Virus record (IMG/VR): IMGVR_UViG_3300027963_000246
Coordinates: 1 to 29,285 of that record
DNA length: 29,285 nucleotides
Reading direction: 5' to 3' (one strand)
Origin: a virus
Both the position numbers and the translations under genes were made by a program. The notes under the pieces were generated by a model, which worked only from the letters and a program-made list of their open reading frames with translations, did no database searches and had not been told where the DNA came from. This document shows, in pieces, positions 1-7,956 of this stretch (the first letter of the stretch is position 1; every line of letters begins with the position of its first letter).

Positions 1-27
1 GATGGCAAAGAACTAATACTAATTTAA
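1..27 (+). CDS. C-terminal tip of an upstream gene (partial)
   Basis: Frame 1 reads DGKELILI and then TAA at 25-27. The stop overlaps the AAGGA ribosome-binding site (26-30) of the next gene, an arrangement typical of tightly packed phage genes. Only eight residues are visible, so no function can be assigned, and the call rests on reading-frame continuity and spacing alone. Confidence 0.35.
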   Translation, partial: DGKELILI

Positions 28-37
28 GGAATTTATA

Positions 38-1297
38 ATGGCAACGTCAACCATTTCGGCATTAACCAACACCAATACTATTGATGGAAACACAGTAGTT
101 CCTGCGGATTACAATGGCGGAACTTATAAAGTTTCGGCCAATACCTTGGGAAGTTTTATAACTACCAATGCCACAACAGTCAGTGCAACAGGCAACATTA
201 CTGGTGCTTACTTTATCGGTAACGGATCCGCATTAACCGGCGTAGATGCCACTCAGATCATAAACGGCACATCAAACGTCAAAGTCAATGGGTCCGGCGG
301 CAATATCACACACACAGTGGCTGGCACAGCCAATATTGGTGTATGGTACAATGCTGGTTTAAGCATTACTGGTGACTTGACTGTGACCGGTAATGCAACA
401 CTAACTGGCAACATTCTAGGCGATAGAATTCAAAACGGAACCACACTGATTGATATTCAGTCAGCCAGTGGCAATGCCAACATCACAATTGGTGGAACAT
501 CAAACGTGGCTGTGTTTGCCACAACCGGTGAATATATCACTGGTTTGTTGAGTGTGAGTGGCAACGTAACCGGTGGTAACGTTCTAACGGCTGGTGTGAT
601 GAGTTCGACTGGTAATGCTATACATGGTAACATCTTGACAGGTGGATTAATATCTGCAACAGGTAATATAACTGGCGGCAACTTGAACATTGGTCTTGGT
701 AACATCTCAGGAAACTTGATTGTTTCTGGTACAATTCAAGATTCTGGGCAACTGGATATTTCTACCACAGCCAGTAATGGTAACATTGTGTTGACGCCAA
801 ACGGTACTGGTAATGTCAATATTTCAAGCAATATCATGCCAACCAGTAGCAATGCCACTGCCAACATCGGCAGCGCAACAACCTATTTTAACACTATATT
901 TGGTAAGGCGACCACAGCACAATATGCTGACTTGGCTGAAAATTACCTGGCTGATGCGGCTTACACACCCGGAACTGTGTTGGATTTTGACGGCACACAA
1001 GAAGTCACAATAAGTACATGTGATTCTAGCAAGCGAGTGGCGGGTGTGGTATCTACCAACCCTGCTCACTTGATGAACTCCACCCTGGATGGGGCTCATG
1101 TGACTGCTGTAGCCTTGGCTGGTCGTGTGCCAACTCAAGTGACTGGTACAATCGCCAAAGGCGACATGATGGTATCTGCTGGAAATGGACGTGCGCGAGC
1201 CGAATCTAATCCTTCAACAGGTACTGTGATTGGTAAATCATTGGAGAACTTTAGCGGCGGCGAAGGCACTATCGAAATCGTAATAAGTATGCAATAA
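38..1297 (+). CDS. Repeat-rich tail-fibre-like structural protein, fibre 1
   Basis: This 419-residue protein is low in charge and rich in Gly, Asn, Thr, Ser and Ala. It is built from degenerate repeats of the type SATGNITGGN, as in phage fibre shafts. An N-terminal module with GNGSALTG (residues about 66-73) recurs in the other two fibre genes. Residues 276-419 form a conserved C-terminal domain (AQYADLAE, RVAGVVSTNPAHLMNS, GRVP, KGDMMV, GTVIGK). This domain is collinear without gaps with residues 341-484 of the third fibre gene. Such domains end many aquatic T4-like phage fibres, and I infer a folding or tip role. An AAGGA site at 26-30 precedes the ATG. It is likely co-transcribed with the gene that follows 10 bases downstream. 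The host receptor is unknown. Confidence 0.8.
   Translation: MATSTISALTNTNTIDGNTVVPADYNGGTYKVSANTLGSFITTNATTVSATGNITGAYFIGNGSALTGVDATQIINGTSNVKVNGSGGNITHTVAGTANIGVWYNAGLSITGDLTVTGNATLTGNILGDRIQNGTTLIDIQSASGNANITIGGTSNVAVFATTGEYITGLLSVSGNVTGGNVLTAGVMSSTGNAIHGNILTGGLISATGNITGGNLNIGLGNISGNLIVSGTIQDSGQLDISTTASNGNIVLTPNGTGNVNISSNIMPTSSNATANIGSATTYFNTIFGKATTAQYADLAENYLADAAYTPGTVLDFDGTQEVTISTCDSSKRVAGVVSTNPAHLMNSTLDGAHVTAVALAGRVPTQVTGTIAKGDMMVSAGNGRARAESNPSTGTVIGKSLENFSGGEGTIEIVISMQ
598..658 (+). repeat. Fibre block shared with 2814-2874
   Basis: This block encodes MSSTGNAIHGNILT. A near-identical DNA copy occurs in fibre 2 at 2814-2874, differing mostly at third codon positions. The AIHGN motif appears only at these two places, so the pair looks like a duplication or exchange between genes. 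Confidence 0.7.
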
Positions 1298-1307
1298 AGG
1301 ATAGAAG

Positions 1308-4300
1308 ATGGCCTTTCCAGTATCGCCGACGAACGGCCAGACTGCTGTTGTCAACAACATAACATATCAGTTTTCCAACGTCGGTAATACCTGGACACGC
1401 ATACTGTCTACGGCCAACATCATAACTGCCAACACACTGGTATCAAACGGATATGTCAGTGCTGTTGGCAACGTTTCTGGCAACTATATCTTAGGTAACG
1501 GATCGCAATTAACTGGGATCAGTATCAATCCCAGCAACATTGCCAGCGGCACAAGCAATGTCTCAATAGTCAGCGCAGGTGGCAATGCCACAGTCAATAT
1601 TGGTGGCACCGCAAACGTGGCTGTGTTTGCCACAACAGGTGAATACATCACAGGTGTGGTCAGCGCAACTGGAAACGTCACAGGCGGCAATTTATTAACT
1701 GCTGGATCAATTTCGGCCACAGGCACACTCAGTGTAAGTGGTAACACCACAGTGGCCAACGTCAGTGCTGGCAACATTTCAGCAGGCAGTTTAAATACTA
1801 GTGGGTTGATTTCGGCAACAGCCAACGTAACTGGTGGTAATTTGCTTACTCCTGGCGTGGTAAGTGCGGCCGGTAATATTACAGGTGGCAACTTGTCAGG
1901 TACTAACATTGTTGGCACACTGACCACAGCCGCTCAAACCAATATCACAAGTGTTGGCACATTGGGCAGTTTAGCAGTGACAGCCAACGTTACAGGCGGT
2001 AACTTACTAACAGGTGGACTGATCAGTTCAACAGGAACTATCACTGGCTCAAGTCATTTGGGTGCAGTAGTATCTGTAACAGGCAATGTAACAGGTGGCA
2101 ACATCGCCAGCACCGCTGATGTCAGCGCAGGCGGCGTGGTTTCGGCTGTGGGCAACATCACTGGTGGCAACATTAACACAGTAGGTGTTGTATCAGCCAC
2201 AGGTAATGTTAATGCTGGTAATTTATATACTAACGCTTCTGCTACTATAAGAACTTTAAGTGTGATTGGCGGGGTACAGTTTGTAACAACAGGATCTGAG
2301 ATTCTTATTGGTACTGGTCAACTTACTGCTAATAACACTATCGGTGGTCCATCGCAAACTGGTTTTATTCAACTTGGTCGCTCAACTGCCACACAAGGGG
2401 TATACATTGCCAACGGTGCAGTCAGTTCAGGCAATACCAAGACTGTGAGCATTGGTGAAAACGGTGTTGCTAACTCTATTACCAACATCAACATTGGCAC
2501 AGCCACAGGCAATGGTAACGTAACATTCAGCGCCAACACTCTAGTTGCCATTGCCAACACATCAGGCACTGCACTCAGTGTAGCAGGTAACGTCACAGGT
2601 GGCAATTTGTTGACAGGTGGATTGATTAGCGCCACTTCGACTATCACAAGCGCCGCGAATATAACCGGTGGCAATATCTTGACTGCTGGTTTGATCTCAG
2701 CCACTAGCACAATCACCTCAGCGGCTAACATCACAGGTGGTAACTTATTAACTGCTGGTTTGATATCAGCCACAGGCAACATAACCAGTGGTAATATACT
2801 TACCGCTGGCATTATGAGTTCAACTGGTAATGCTATACACGGTAACATCTTAACGGCTGGATTGATATCAGCCACTAGCACAATCACCTCAGCGGCCAAT
2901 ATAACCGGTGGTAACATTCTAACTGGTGGACTAGTATCAGCAACTGCCAACATCACAGGTGGTAACGTATTATCTGGGGCCGTGGTGTCAGCCGTGGCCA
3001 ACATTACTGGTGGCAACATTTTAACCGCCGGACTGGTATCAGCAACCGGCAACGTAATTGGTGGTAATGTATTAACAGGTGGTTTGATATCAGCAACATC
3101 AACAATCACCAGTGCCGCCAACATCACAGGTGGCAATCTGCTTACAGGTGGATTGATATCATCCACAGGCAACATAACTGGTGGCAACATAGTAGGCAGT
3201 ACCCTAAGCGTTACAGGAACCACCACTGGGTCTGGTATTGGATCTGGTGGCCTTACAACAGGTACCGGCACAGCATTGTTAGCGGCCACCGGAAGAAGCA
3301 GTGGTACAACTGGTGCATTGTTGAACCTAACAGGTAACAGTAATCCTTCTGGCTCATCTGGTTACTTGCTGAACGGCCAGCATTCTTTGACTCCACAAGG
3401 TGATTTATCCGCTTGGTATGGCCTGTTATTTTTGCCCACAATACAAACATATTCCGGCAATATTAGTAGTATGTACAATGAGTTCATACGATTGGATAAT
3501 GGAGCAGCCGGCAACGCAAACATCACAAACTGGTATGGATCTTTTGTTTCTACGCCTAGTTTTACAGTGGGCTCAGCACCTGTAATTAACAGTTGGAGCG
3601 GATATACTGTACAAGATCCCAACAATGCAGTGGCCAATGCTACCAGTGCATATGGATTTAGATCTTCTGTTAATCGTGGTACTAATAGATGGGGTGCATA
3701 TTTTTCGGGCACAGCCAACAACTATTTTGCAGGCAACGTTGGCATTGGTGTTATTTCTGCCGGCAACGCATTAGATGTTTCGGGCAGTGTTTATGTAACC
3801 AGTGGTAACGTTTTAACTTCTGGATTGATAAGTGCCACTGGTAATATCACAGGCGGTAATTTGATCACCAGCGGCATTTTAACAGCCACAGGTGGTATTA
3901 TTTCGGTAGCCAACGTTTCGGGCGGCAATATCACCACTGGCGGTGTAGTAACAGCAACGGGCAATGTCACAGGTGGTAATTTAACCACAGCAGGCGTAGT
4001 AACAGCCACAGGCAACATAACTGGTGGCAACATTTTAAATAATGGTTTAATTTCCAGTACTGGTAACAGCACAGCAGCCAACTATTTGACTGGTGGTTTA
4101 GTTTCTGCTACTGGTACTGTAACTGGGTCATCATTCAGTGGTGCCGGCACTGGGTTGACTGGTACTGCTTCATCATTGACTGTGGGCAGTGCTACCACAG
4201 CAGGTACCGCAGGCACAGTAACCACATCGGCTCAGCCAAACATCACAAGTGTTGGTACATTGACTGCACTAACAGTGACTGGCAATACCACTGGTGGCAA

Positions 4301-4667
4301 CATCTTGACTGCTGGACAAATTTCAGCAACCGGCAACATTACAGGTAACTATTTTATTGGAAATGGTGCGTTTTTAACTGGGCTTAACGCAGGGGCCAGT
4401 AACAGTATCAGTAATGGTGCTACCAATATCAGCATACCTGTGTCTTCGGGCAATATTGCTATGAGCGTGGGCGGTGCGTCAAATACCGTGGTTATTAACC
4501 TGGGCAGTTTGACCATGTATGGGTCATTTGCAGGGCCAAAAACGCTGAGTGCTAACGTGACTGTGGCAAATGCAGTTAATGCTTTGTTGCTGGGCCCAGT
4601 TACAATTGCAACTGGATACAACATCACGGTGCCCGATGCTTCAACATTATATGTTTACGCACCATAA
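1308..4667 (+). CDS. Large repeat-rich tail-fibre-like protein, fibre 2
   Basis: This 1119-residue protein is the longest of the three fibres. Its N-terminus (MAFPVSPTNGQTAVV, then ITYQFSN and NTWTRI) resembles the leader of many phage fibre proteins. The shaft contains 20 GGN steps by my count, mostly in units of about 17 residues. One unit, GLISATSTITSAANITGGN, occurs four times exactly. Residues about 640-830 interrupt the repeats with an aromatic segment (WYGLLFLP, NWYGSF, RWGAYFSG, NYFAGNVGIG), which could be a globular receptor-binding or trimerisation insert. Unlike its neighbours it lacks the YADLAE C-terminal domain and ends in a beta-rich tail (TVPDASTLYVYAP). A purine-rich AAGGA precedes the ATG. 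Function is inferred from composition and context. Confidence 0.75.
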   Translation: MAFPVSPTNGQTAVVNNITYQFSNVGNTWTRILSTANIITANTLVSNGYVSAVGNVSGNYILGNGSQLTGISINPSNIASGTSNVSIVSAGGNATVNIGGTANVAVFATTGEYITGVVSATGNVTGGNLLTAGSISATGTLSVSGNTTVANVSAGNISAGSLNTSGLISATANVTGGNLLTPGVVSAAGNITGGNLSGTNIVGTLTTAAQTNITSVGTLGSLAVTANVTGGNLLTGGLISSTGTITGSSHLGAVVSVTGNVTGGNIASTADVSAGGVVSAVGNITGGNINTVGVVSATGNVNAGNLYTNASATIRTLSVIGGVQFVTTGSEILIGTGQLTANNTIGGPSQTGFIQLGRSTATQGVYIANGAVSSGNTKTVSIGENGVANSITNINIGTATGNGNVTFSANTLVAIANTSGTALSVAGNVTGGNLLTGGLISATSTITSAANITGGNILTAGLISATSTITSAANITGGNLLTAGLISATGNITSGNILTAGIMSSTGNAIHGNILTAGLISATSTITSAANITGGNILTGGLVSATANITGGNVLSGAVVSAVANITGGNILTAGLVSATGNVIGGNVLTGGLISATSTITSAANITGGNLLTGGLISSTGNITGGNIVGSTLSVTGTTTGSGIGSGGLTTGTGTALLAATGRSSGTTGALLNLTGNSNPSGSSGYLLNGQHSLTPQGDLSAWYGLLFLPTIQTYSGNISSMYNEFIRLDNGAAGNANITNWYGSFVSTPSFTVGSAPVINSWSGYTVQDPNNAVANATSAYGFRSSVNRGTNRWGAYFSGTANNYFAGNVGIGVISAGNALDVSGSVYVTSGNVLTSGLISATGNITGGNLITSGILTATGGIISVANVSGGNITTGGVVTATGNVTGGNLTTAGVVTATGNITGGNILNNGLISSTGNSTAANYLTGGLVSATGTVTGSSFSGAGTGLTGTASSLTVGSATTAGTAGTVTTSAQPNITSVGTLTALTVTGNTTGGNILTAGQISATGNITGNYFIGNGAFLTGLNAGASNSISNGATNISIPVSSGNIAMSVGGASNTVVINLGSLTMYGSFAGPKTLSANVTVANAVNALLLGPVTIATGYNITVPDASTLYVYAP
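1885..2095 (+). repeat. Fibre block shared with about 5409-5619
   Basis: About 70 codons, beginning GNLSGTNIVGTLTTAAQ and continuing through TSHLGAV-like sequence, occur in both fibre 2 and fibre 3 with few amino-acid changes. The block is longer than one shaft repeat, so it reflects duplication or gene conversion of a specific segment, not chance similarity of low-complexity sequence. Confidence 0.7.
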
Positions 4668-4670
4668 ATA
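4663..4670 (+). promoter_or_regulatory. T4-type late promoter for fibre 3
   Basis: CATAAATA matches the T4 late consensus TATAAATA at seven of eight positions. It overlaps the stop codon of fibre 2 and ends 18 bases before the next ATG, with AAGGA at 4675-4679 in between. Confidence 0.7.
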
Positions 4671-4688
4671 CAGTAAGGATAAATTTAA

Positions 4689-6143
4689 ATGGCATTATCA
4701 CTAGACGGCACAACAGGAATATCGGCAACGGGTAACATCATATCTAGTGGTGGTATTATCTCCGCTACGGGCAACATCTACGGCGGAAACATTATTGGTA
4801 CACTGGTTGTTGCTAGTGCTACATTTTCAGGCAACGTCTCCGGTGGTAACCTGCTCACTGGTGGATTAATAAGTGCTACAAGTACAATCACCAGTGCTGC
4901 CAACATTTCTGGTGGTAATATCTTAACTGGTGGATTAATAAGTGCTACTGGTAACATAACTGCTCCATTTTTTGTTGGCAACGGAGCCGCATTAACTGGA
5001 CTCAGTGCCAGCAAGATCTACAACGGAACTTCAGAAGCTAATATTGGCACAAGTGGTGGTAACGCCAACATCACAGTTGGTGGTACGTCAAACGTGGCTG
5101 TATTTGCTACTACTGGGGCCTACATAACTGGTATAAACAGCGTGAGTGGTAACGTAACTGGTGGTAACTTGTTAACAGGTGGATTAATATCCGCAGCCGC
5201 CAACGTAACTGCTCCGTATTTTATTGGTAACGGCGCGGCCTTAACTGGACTCAGTGCCAGCAAAATATTCAACGGCACAAGTGAAGCCAACATTGGTACT
5301 TCGGGTGGCAATGCTAACATCACAATTGGTGGTACTTCAAATGTGGTTGTCGTAGCCACAACTGGTGTTTTAGTAACTGGTATAGTATCAGCAACTGGTA
5401 ACATTACAGGTGGCAACTTGAGTGGCACCAACATTGTTGGTACATTGACCACAGCCGCTCAAACTAACATTACAAGTGTTGGTACTCTGGGTAGTTTGGT
5501 AGTAACTGCCAACGTTACAGGTGGTAATTTATTAACTGCTGGATTGATATCAGCAGGCGGTACCATAACCGGCACAAGTCATTTGGGTGCTGTAATATCG
5601 GTTACTGGTGCTATCACAGGCGCAGCTATTACAGGTTCAAGTTTAACAGTATCAACCGGCAACATCAGTGGTGGTAATATTGTCAATAACAACGCAAACG
5701 GCGTTGGTAACATTGGTAGCGCAACTGTTTATTTTAACACTGTGTTTGGTAAAGCAACCACAGCACAATACGCTGACTTGGCAGAATTGTATTCAACTGA
5801 CGCTGAATACACACCGGGAACTGTGTTGGTGTTTGGTGGCAACAATGAAGTTACAGTATCAACTGCTGTTGCTGATCCTCGAGTGGCCGGTGTGGTATCT
5901 ACAAATCCTGCTCACTTGATGAATAGTGTGCTTGAAAGCACACACAAGGTAGCAGTGGCCTTGACAGGTCGTGTGCCAACTTCAGTTACGGGCACCATAC
6001 GCAAAGGTGACATGATGGTCACAGCCAGCAACGGTGCCGCACAGGCCAGTGCCACTCCTGCTATGGGCACAGTGATCGGTAAGGCACTAGAAAACTTTAA
6101 CGGTGTATCGGGTATGATCGAGATTGTGGTTGGTAGACTATAA
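4689..6143 (+). CDS. Repeat-rich tail-fibre-like structural protein, fibre 3
   Basis: This 484-residue protein combines SATGNITGGN-type shaft repeats with two copies of a module containing GNGAALTGLSASKI, TSEANIGTSGGNANIT and GGTSNV. Its C-terminal 144 residues (341-484) align without gaps to the end of fibre 1. A block around residues 240-312 nearly duplicates a block in fibre 2. It has its own late promoter and an AAGGA site, so it could be expressed separately from the first two. The stop codon overlaps the convergent Nudix gene by six bases. It is probably a distal fibre subunit or an alternative adhesin. The shared domains suggest recombination among the three genes. Specificity is unknown. 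Confidence 0.78.
   Translation: MALSLDGTTGISATGNIISSGGIISATGNIYGGNIIGTLVVASATFSGNVSGGNLLTGGLISATSTITSAANISGGNILTGGLISATGNITAPFFVGNGAALTGLSASKIYNGTSEANIGTSGGNANITVGGTSNVAVFATTGAYITGINSVSGNVTGGNLLTGGLISAAANVTAPYFIGNGAALTGLSASKIFNGTSEANIGTSGGNANITIGGTSNVVVVATTGVLVTGIVSATGNITGGNLSGTNIVGTLTTAAQTNITSVGTLGSLVVTANVTGGNLLTAGLISAGGTITGTSHLGAVISVTGAITGAAITGSSLTVSTGNISGGNIVNNNANGVGNIGSATVYFNTVFGKATTAQYADLAELYSTDAEYTPGTVLVFGGNNEVTVSTAVADPRVAGVVSTNPAHLMNSVLESTHKVAVALTGRVPTSVTGTIRKGDMMVTASNGAAQASATPAMGTVIGKALENFNGVSGMIEIVVGRL
5409..5619 (+). repeat. Fibre block shared with about 1885-2095
   Basis: This is the second copy of the roughly 70-codon block, here inside fibre 3. Amino-acid differences are conservative (for example SLAVT against SLVVT), while many third codon positions differ. 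The exchange is therefore not very recent, or selection holds the protein sequence. Confidence 0.7.
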
Positions 6144-6566
6144 AGTCTGTTCCACTTGCTGAATTTTTTGTTGCACAGCATCAATATTCATAGTATTCCA
6201 TAATCCAGGATGCATGGGCTTGGGCCAAGTGCCAGCATCAATCCAGGCATATCCCAGGTGTTCGTAGTTGAGTCTGGGAACAAACTCTGCATCTACAATA
6301 CAAACCCAAGTGTGATATTCAAAAGCCAAATCTGCTGAGGTAAATTTTTCTAGTGGTATCAATCGCAAGTAAGTGGGAAAGAAACCCAGTTCTTCAATGC
6401 ACTCACGTTCCATACCACCCAGTAGTGTTTCGCCTGTTTCAATCTTGCCACCTGGCAGACCCCAGGCACCAGGATGTTTGGCGTCGTTACGTAACAGATA
6501 AAGATAACGTTTGGTGTCCCGACTACGGAACCACACACCCACTGCCTTCAAAGCACTAGACTCCAT
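6138..6566 (-). CDS. Nudix hydrolase
   Basis: This 142-residue protein carries a clear Nudix box at residues 40-62 (G40, E46, R54-E55, E58-E59, G61), preceded by WGLPG. Family members hydrolyse nucleoside diphosphates linked to another moiety, using metal bound by the REXXEE glutamates. The substrate cannot be read from the sequence. T4 has a Nudix enzyme, NudE, of similar size, and related genes are common in aquatic T4-like phages. It is the last gene of the inverted neck operon. Its start lies 19 bases inside gp15, which suggests translational coupling and late expression, unusual for a nucleotide-pool enzyme. It overlaps the convergent fibre 3 by six bases. Confidence 0.9.
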   Translation of the reverse strand: MESSALKAVGVWFRSRDTKRYLYLLRNDAKHPGAWGLPGGKIETGETLLGGMERECIEELGFFPTYLRLIPLEKFTSADLAFEYHTWVCIVDAEFVPRLNYEHLGYAWIDAGTWPKPMHPGLWNTMNIDAVQQKIQQVEQTL

Positions 6567-7954
6567 GTGCCTCCAACGTAAACACCTTGATAACTTTTAA
6601 CCCACTCAACTCCAGTCCACTCATATTGAACACCTGTTGTGATGTTTGTAACGTATTGAACAGTGTCTGCTTGTGCCACACTATTAAAAACAATTCGCCA
6701 GTAAGTACCAGTCCATTCAATAACATCGTTGGCAGATGCAATCAACTGTTGCCCAACAGAACCTTGCCATGCTTCTGCGGGATAGGTATTAATGTTTGAT
6801 CCAGTTGCGTCAGTCAACAAATAGCGTTGACCCACAGCAGGCGGATCAAGTCCATAATTGGGTCCGGATATTAGTGGATCAATGATGGCAGTGATGGGAT
6901 CTAGAGTGTTTTGTGGTGCTGTGTCTTGATCGATGTTGTAGATCAACAATCGATCATCATTGGGGTTGATCACAATGGTACCCACAATTGTGGTACCATC
7001 CTCTTGATCCAGTCGTATTTGACTGATACCTGGACGTAGTACACCATAAGCACTGATCACAGCCGGCCACAACAGGCTACTGCCTGCTACAATTGCAGTG
7101 GGAGTCAAGTCTTGGTTGGCGCCATTGGGTACAATAGTGCGCCCTTGTAAACATTGTATTTGATTGCCAATCACCACAATTTCGTAGTTCCAAGGAGTAA
7201 CTATGACTCTAGTGCCCAACAGCAAGTCATTGTCTGTAACAGCATTGCTCAGATCACCTTGAGCATCATACATGCTCATGATCACACGTTCTACCACACC
7301 TAGTTTCTTGACCTTGGCCGGACTTGAGATCCAGATAGGCAAACTAAATTTAATAGTGGCCATGTCAATGGGATTCTCTGTGCCAATGGGCACAGTTCTT
7401 GAAGTCCATGTCACTGACTCTAAATCAACCACGCTCAAACTGGTCCAGTCAATAAAGTTGTCTGTGCTTTGTACTTCTAAACTGGGGTTAAACAAGGTCA
7501 GTATCTGTTCTAGCAACTGCATTTTTTGATTGGTATTGCTGGTCCAAATATCCAATGTAATGCCTAGTTTGTAAGGCACAGGCATTAGTCGTTCTACAGT
7601 AAATGCATTGCCTTGTGTGGTTTCAAATGAGTCTGTTTCGGTATCATAAGCACGTTGGCGCACATTGAGTTTGCTCACATGATATGGTTCTTGCATTCTA
7701 GGACGATCATAATCCAGACTAGACACGTAGAATGTCATCAAGGGACTGGCTGGCATTGAGTTACGACTGTTCTCTTGAATGATGACTTGTGCATTGCGAC
7801 TGGCATCTCCATAGCGAACAGGCACACGTATCAAGGCAGCGTTGTTCACACCATCTGTTTCGTTGCCATATTCAATTTGAAAGTTACTAACGATTCGTGT
7901 GAACTGTAATAAAAATCTGCGTATTTGCGCATCGTAAAAGAACATTTGACTCAT
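6548..7954 (-). CDS. 15: Tail sheath stabiliser/tail completion protein, gp15-like
   Basis: The N-terminal part of this 468-residue protein resembles T4 gp15: MFFYDAQIRRF against MFGYFYNSSFRRY, then IRVPVRYG, a FYVSSLDYDRPRM segment and EQILTLFNPSLEV. T4 gp15 caps the tail after sheath and tube polymerise and joins it to the neck. T4 gp15 has 272 residues, so about 200 extra residues follow the core here. The tail (about 370-468) holds Trp-rich repeats (VIEWTGTYWRIVF, VQYEWTGVEWV) like surface adhesin modules. M1 or M4 could be the start, and M4 matches the T4 N-terminus better. It follows gp14 by two bases in one operon. Confidence 0.85.
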   Translation of the reverse strand: MSQMFFYDAQIRRFLLQFTRIVSNFQIEYGNETDGVNNAALIRVPVRYGDASRNAQVIIQENSRNSMPASPLMTFYVSSLDYDRPRMQEPYHVSKLNVRQRAYDTETDSFETTQGNAFTVERLMPVPYKLGITLDIWTSNTNQKMQLLEQILTLFNPSLEVQSTDNFIDWTSLSVVDLESVTWTSRTVPIGTENPIDMATIKFSLPIWISSPAKVKKLGVVERVIMSMYDAQGDLSNAVTDNDLLLGTRVIVTPWNYEIVVIGNQIQCLQGRTIVPNGANQDLTPTAIVAGSSLLWPAVISAYGVLRPGISQIRLDQEDGTTIVGTIVINPNDDRLLIYNIDQDTAPQNTLDPITAIIDPLISGPNYGLDPPAVGQRYLLTDATGSNINTYPAEAWQGSVGQQLIASANDVIEWTGTYWRIVFNSVAQADTVQYVTNITTGVQYEWTGVEWVKSYQGVYVGGTWSLVL

Positions 7955-7956
7955 GA

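Noticed and set aside
2369-3289. Long minus-strand open frame of 306 codons, and similar ones at 1484-1927, 3791-4081, 4778-5014 and 5120-5452
   Set aside because: They lie opposite the fibre repeats and translate into Pro/Val/Leu-rich repeats that are the complement of the GGN repeats. They have no ribosome-binding sites or independent promoters, so they are composition shadows.
38-6143. Diversity-generating retroelement (template/variable repeat pair)
   Set aside because: No reverse transcriptase is in the window, and differences between the repeat copies are mostly at third codon positions rather than at adenines of one template.
6135-6148. AGACT-ATAA-AGTCT inverted repeat at the convergent fibre 3 / Nudix junction, as a two-way terminator
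   Set aside because: The stem is only five base pairs, AT-containing and lacks T runs on either side, so it is too weak to call a terminator.
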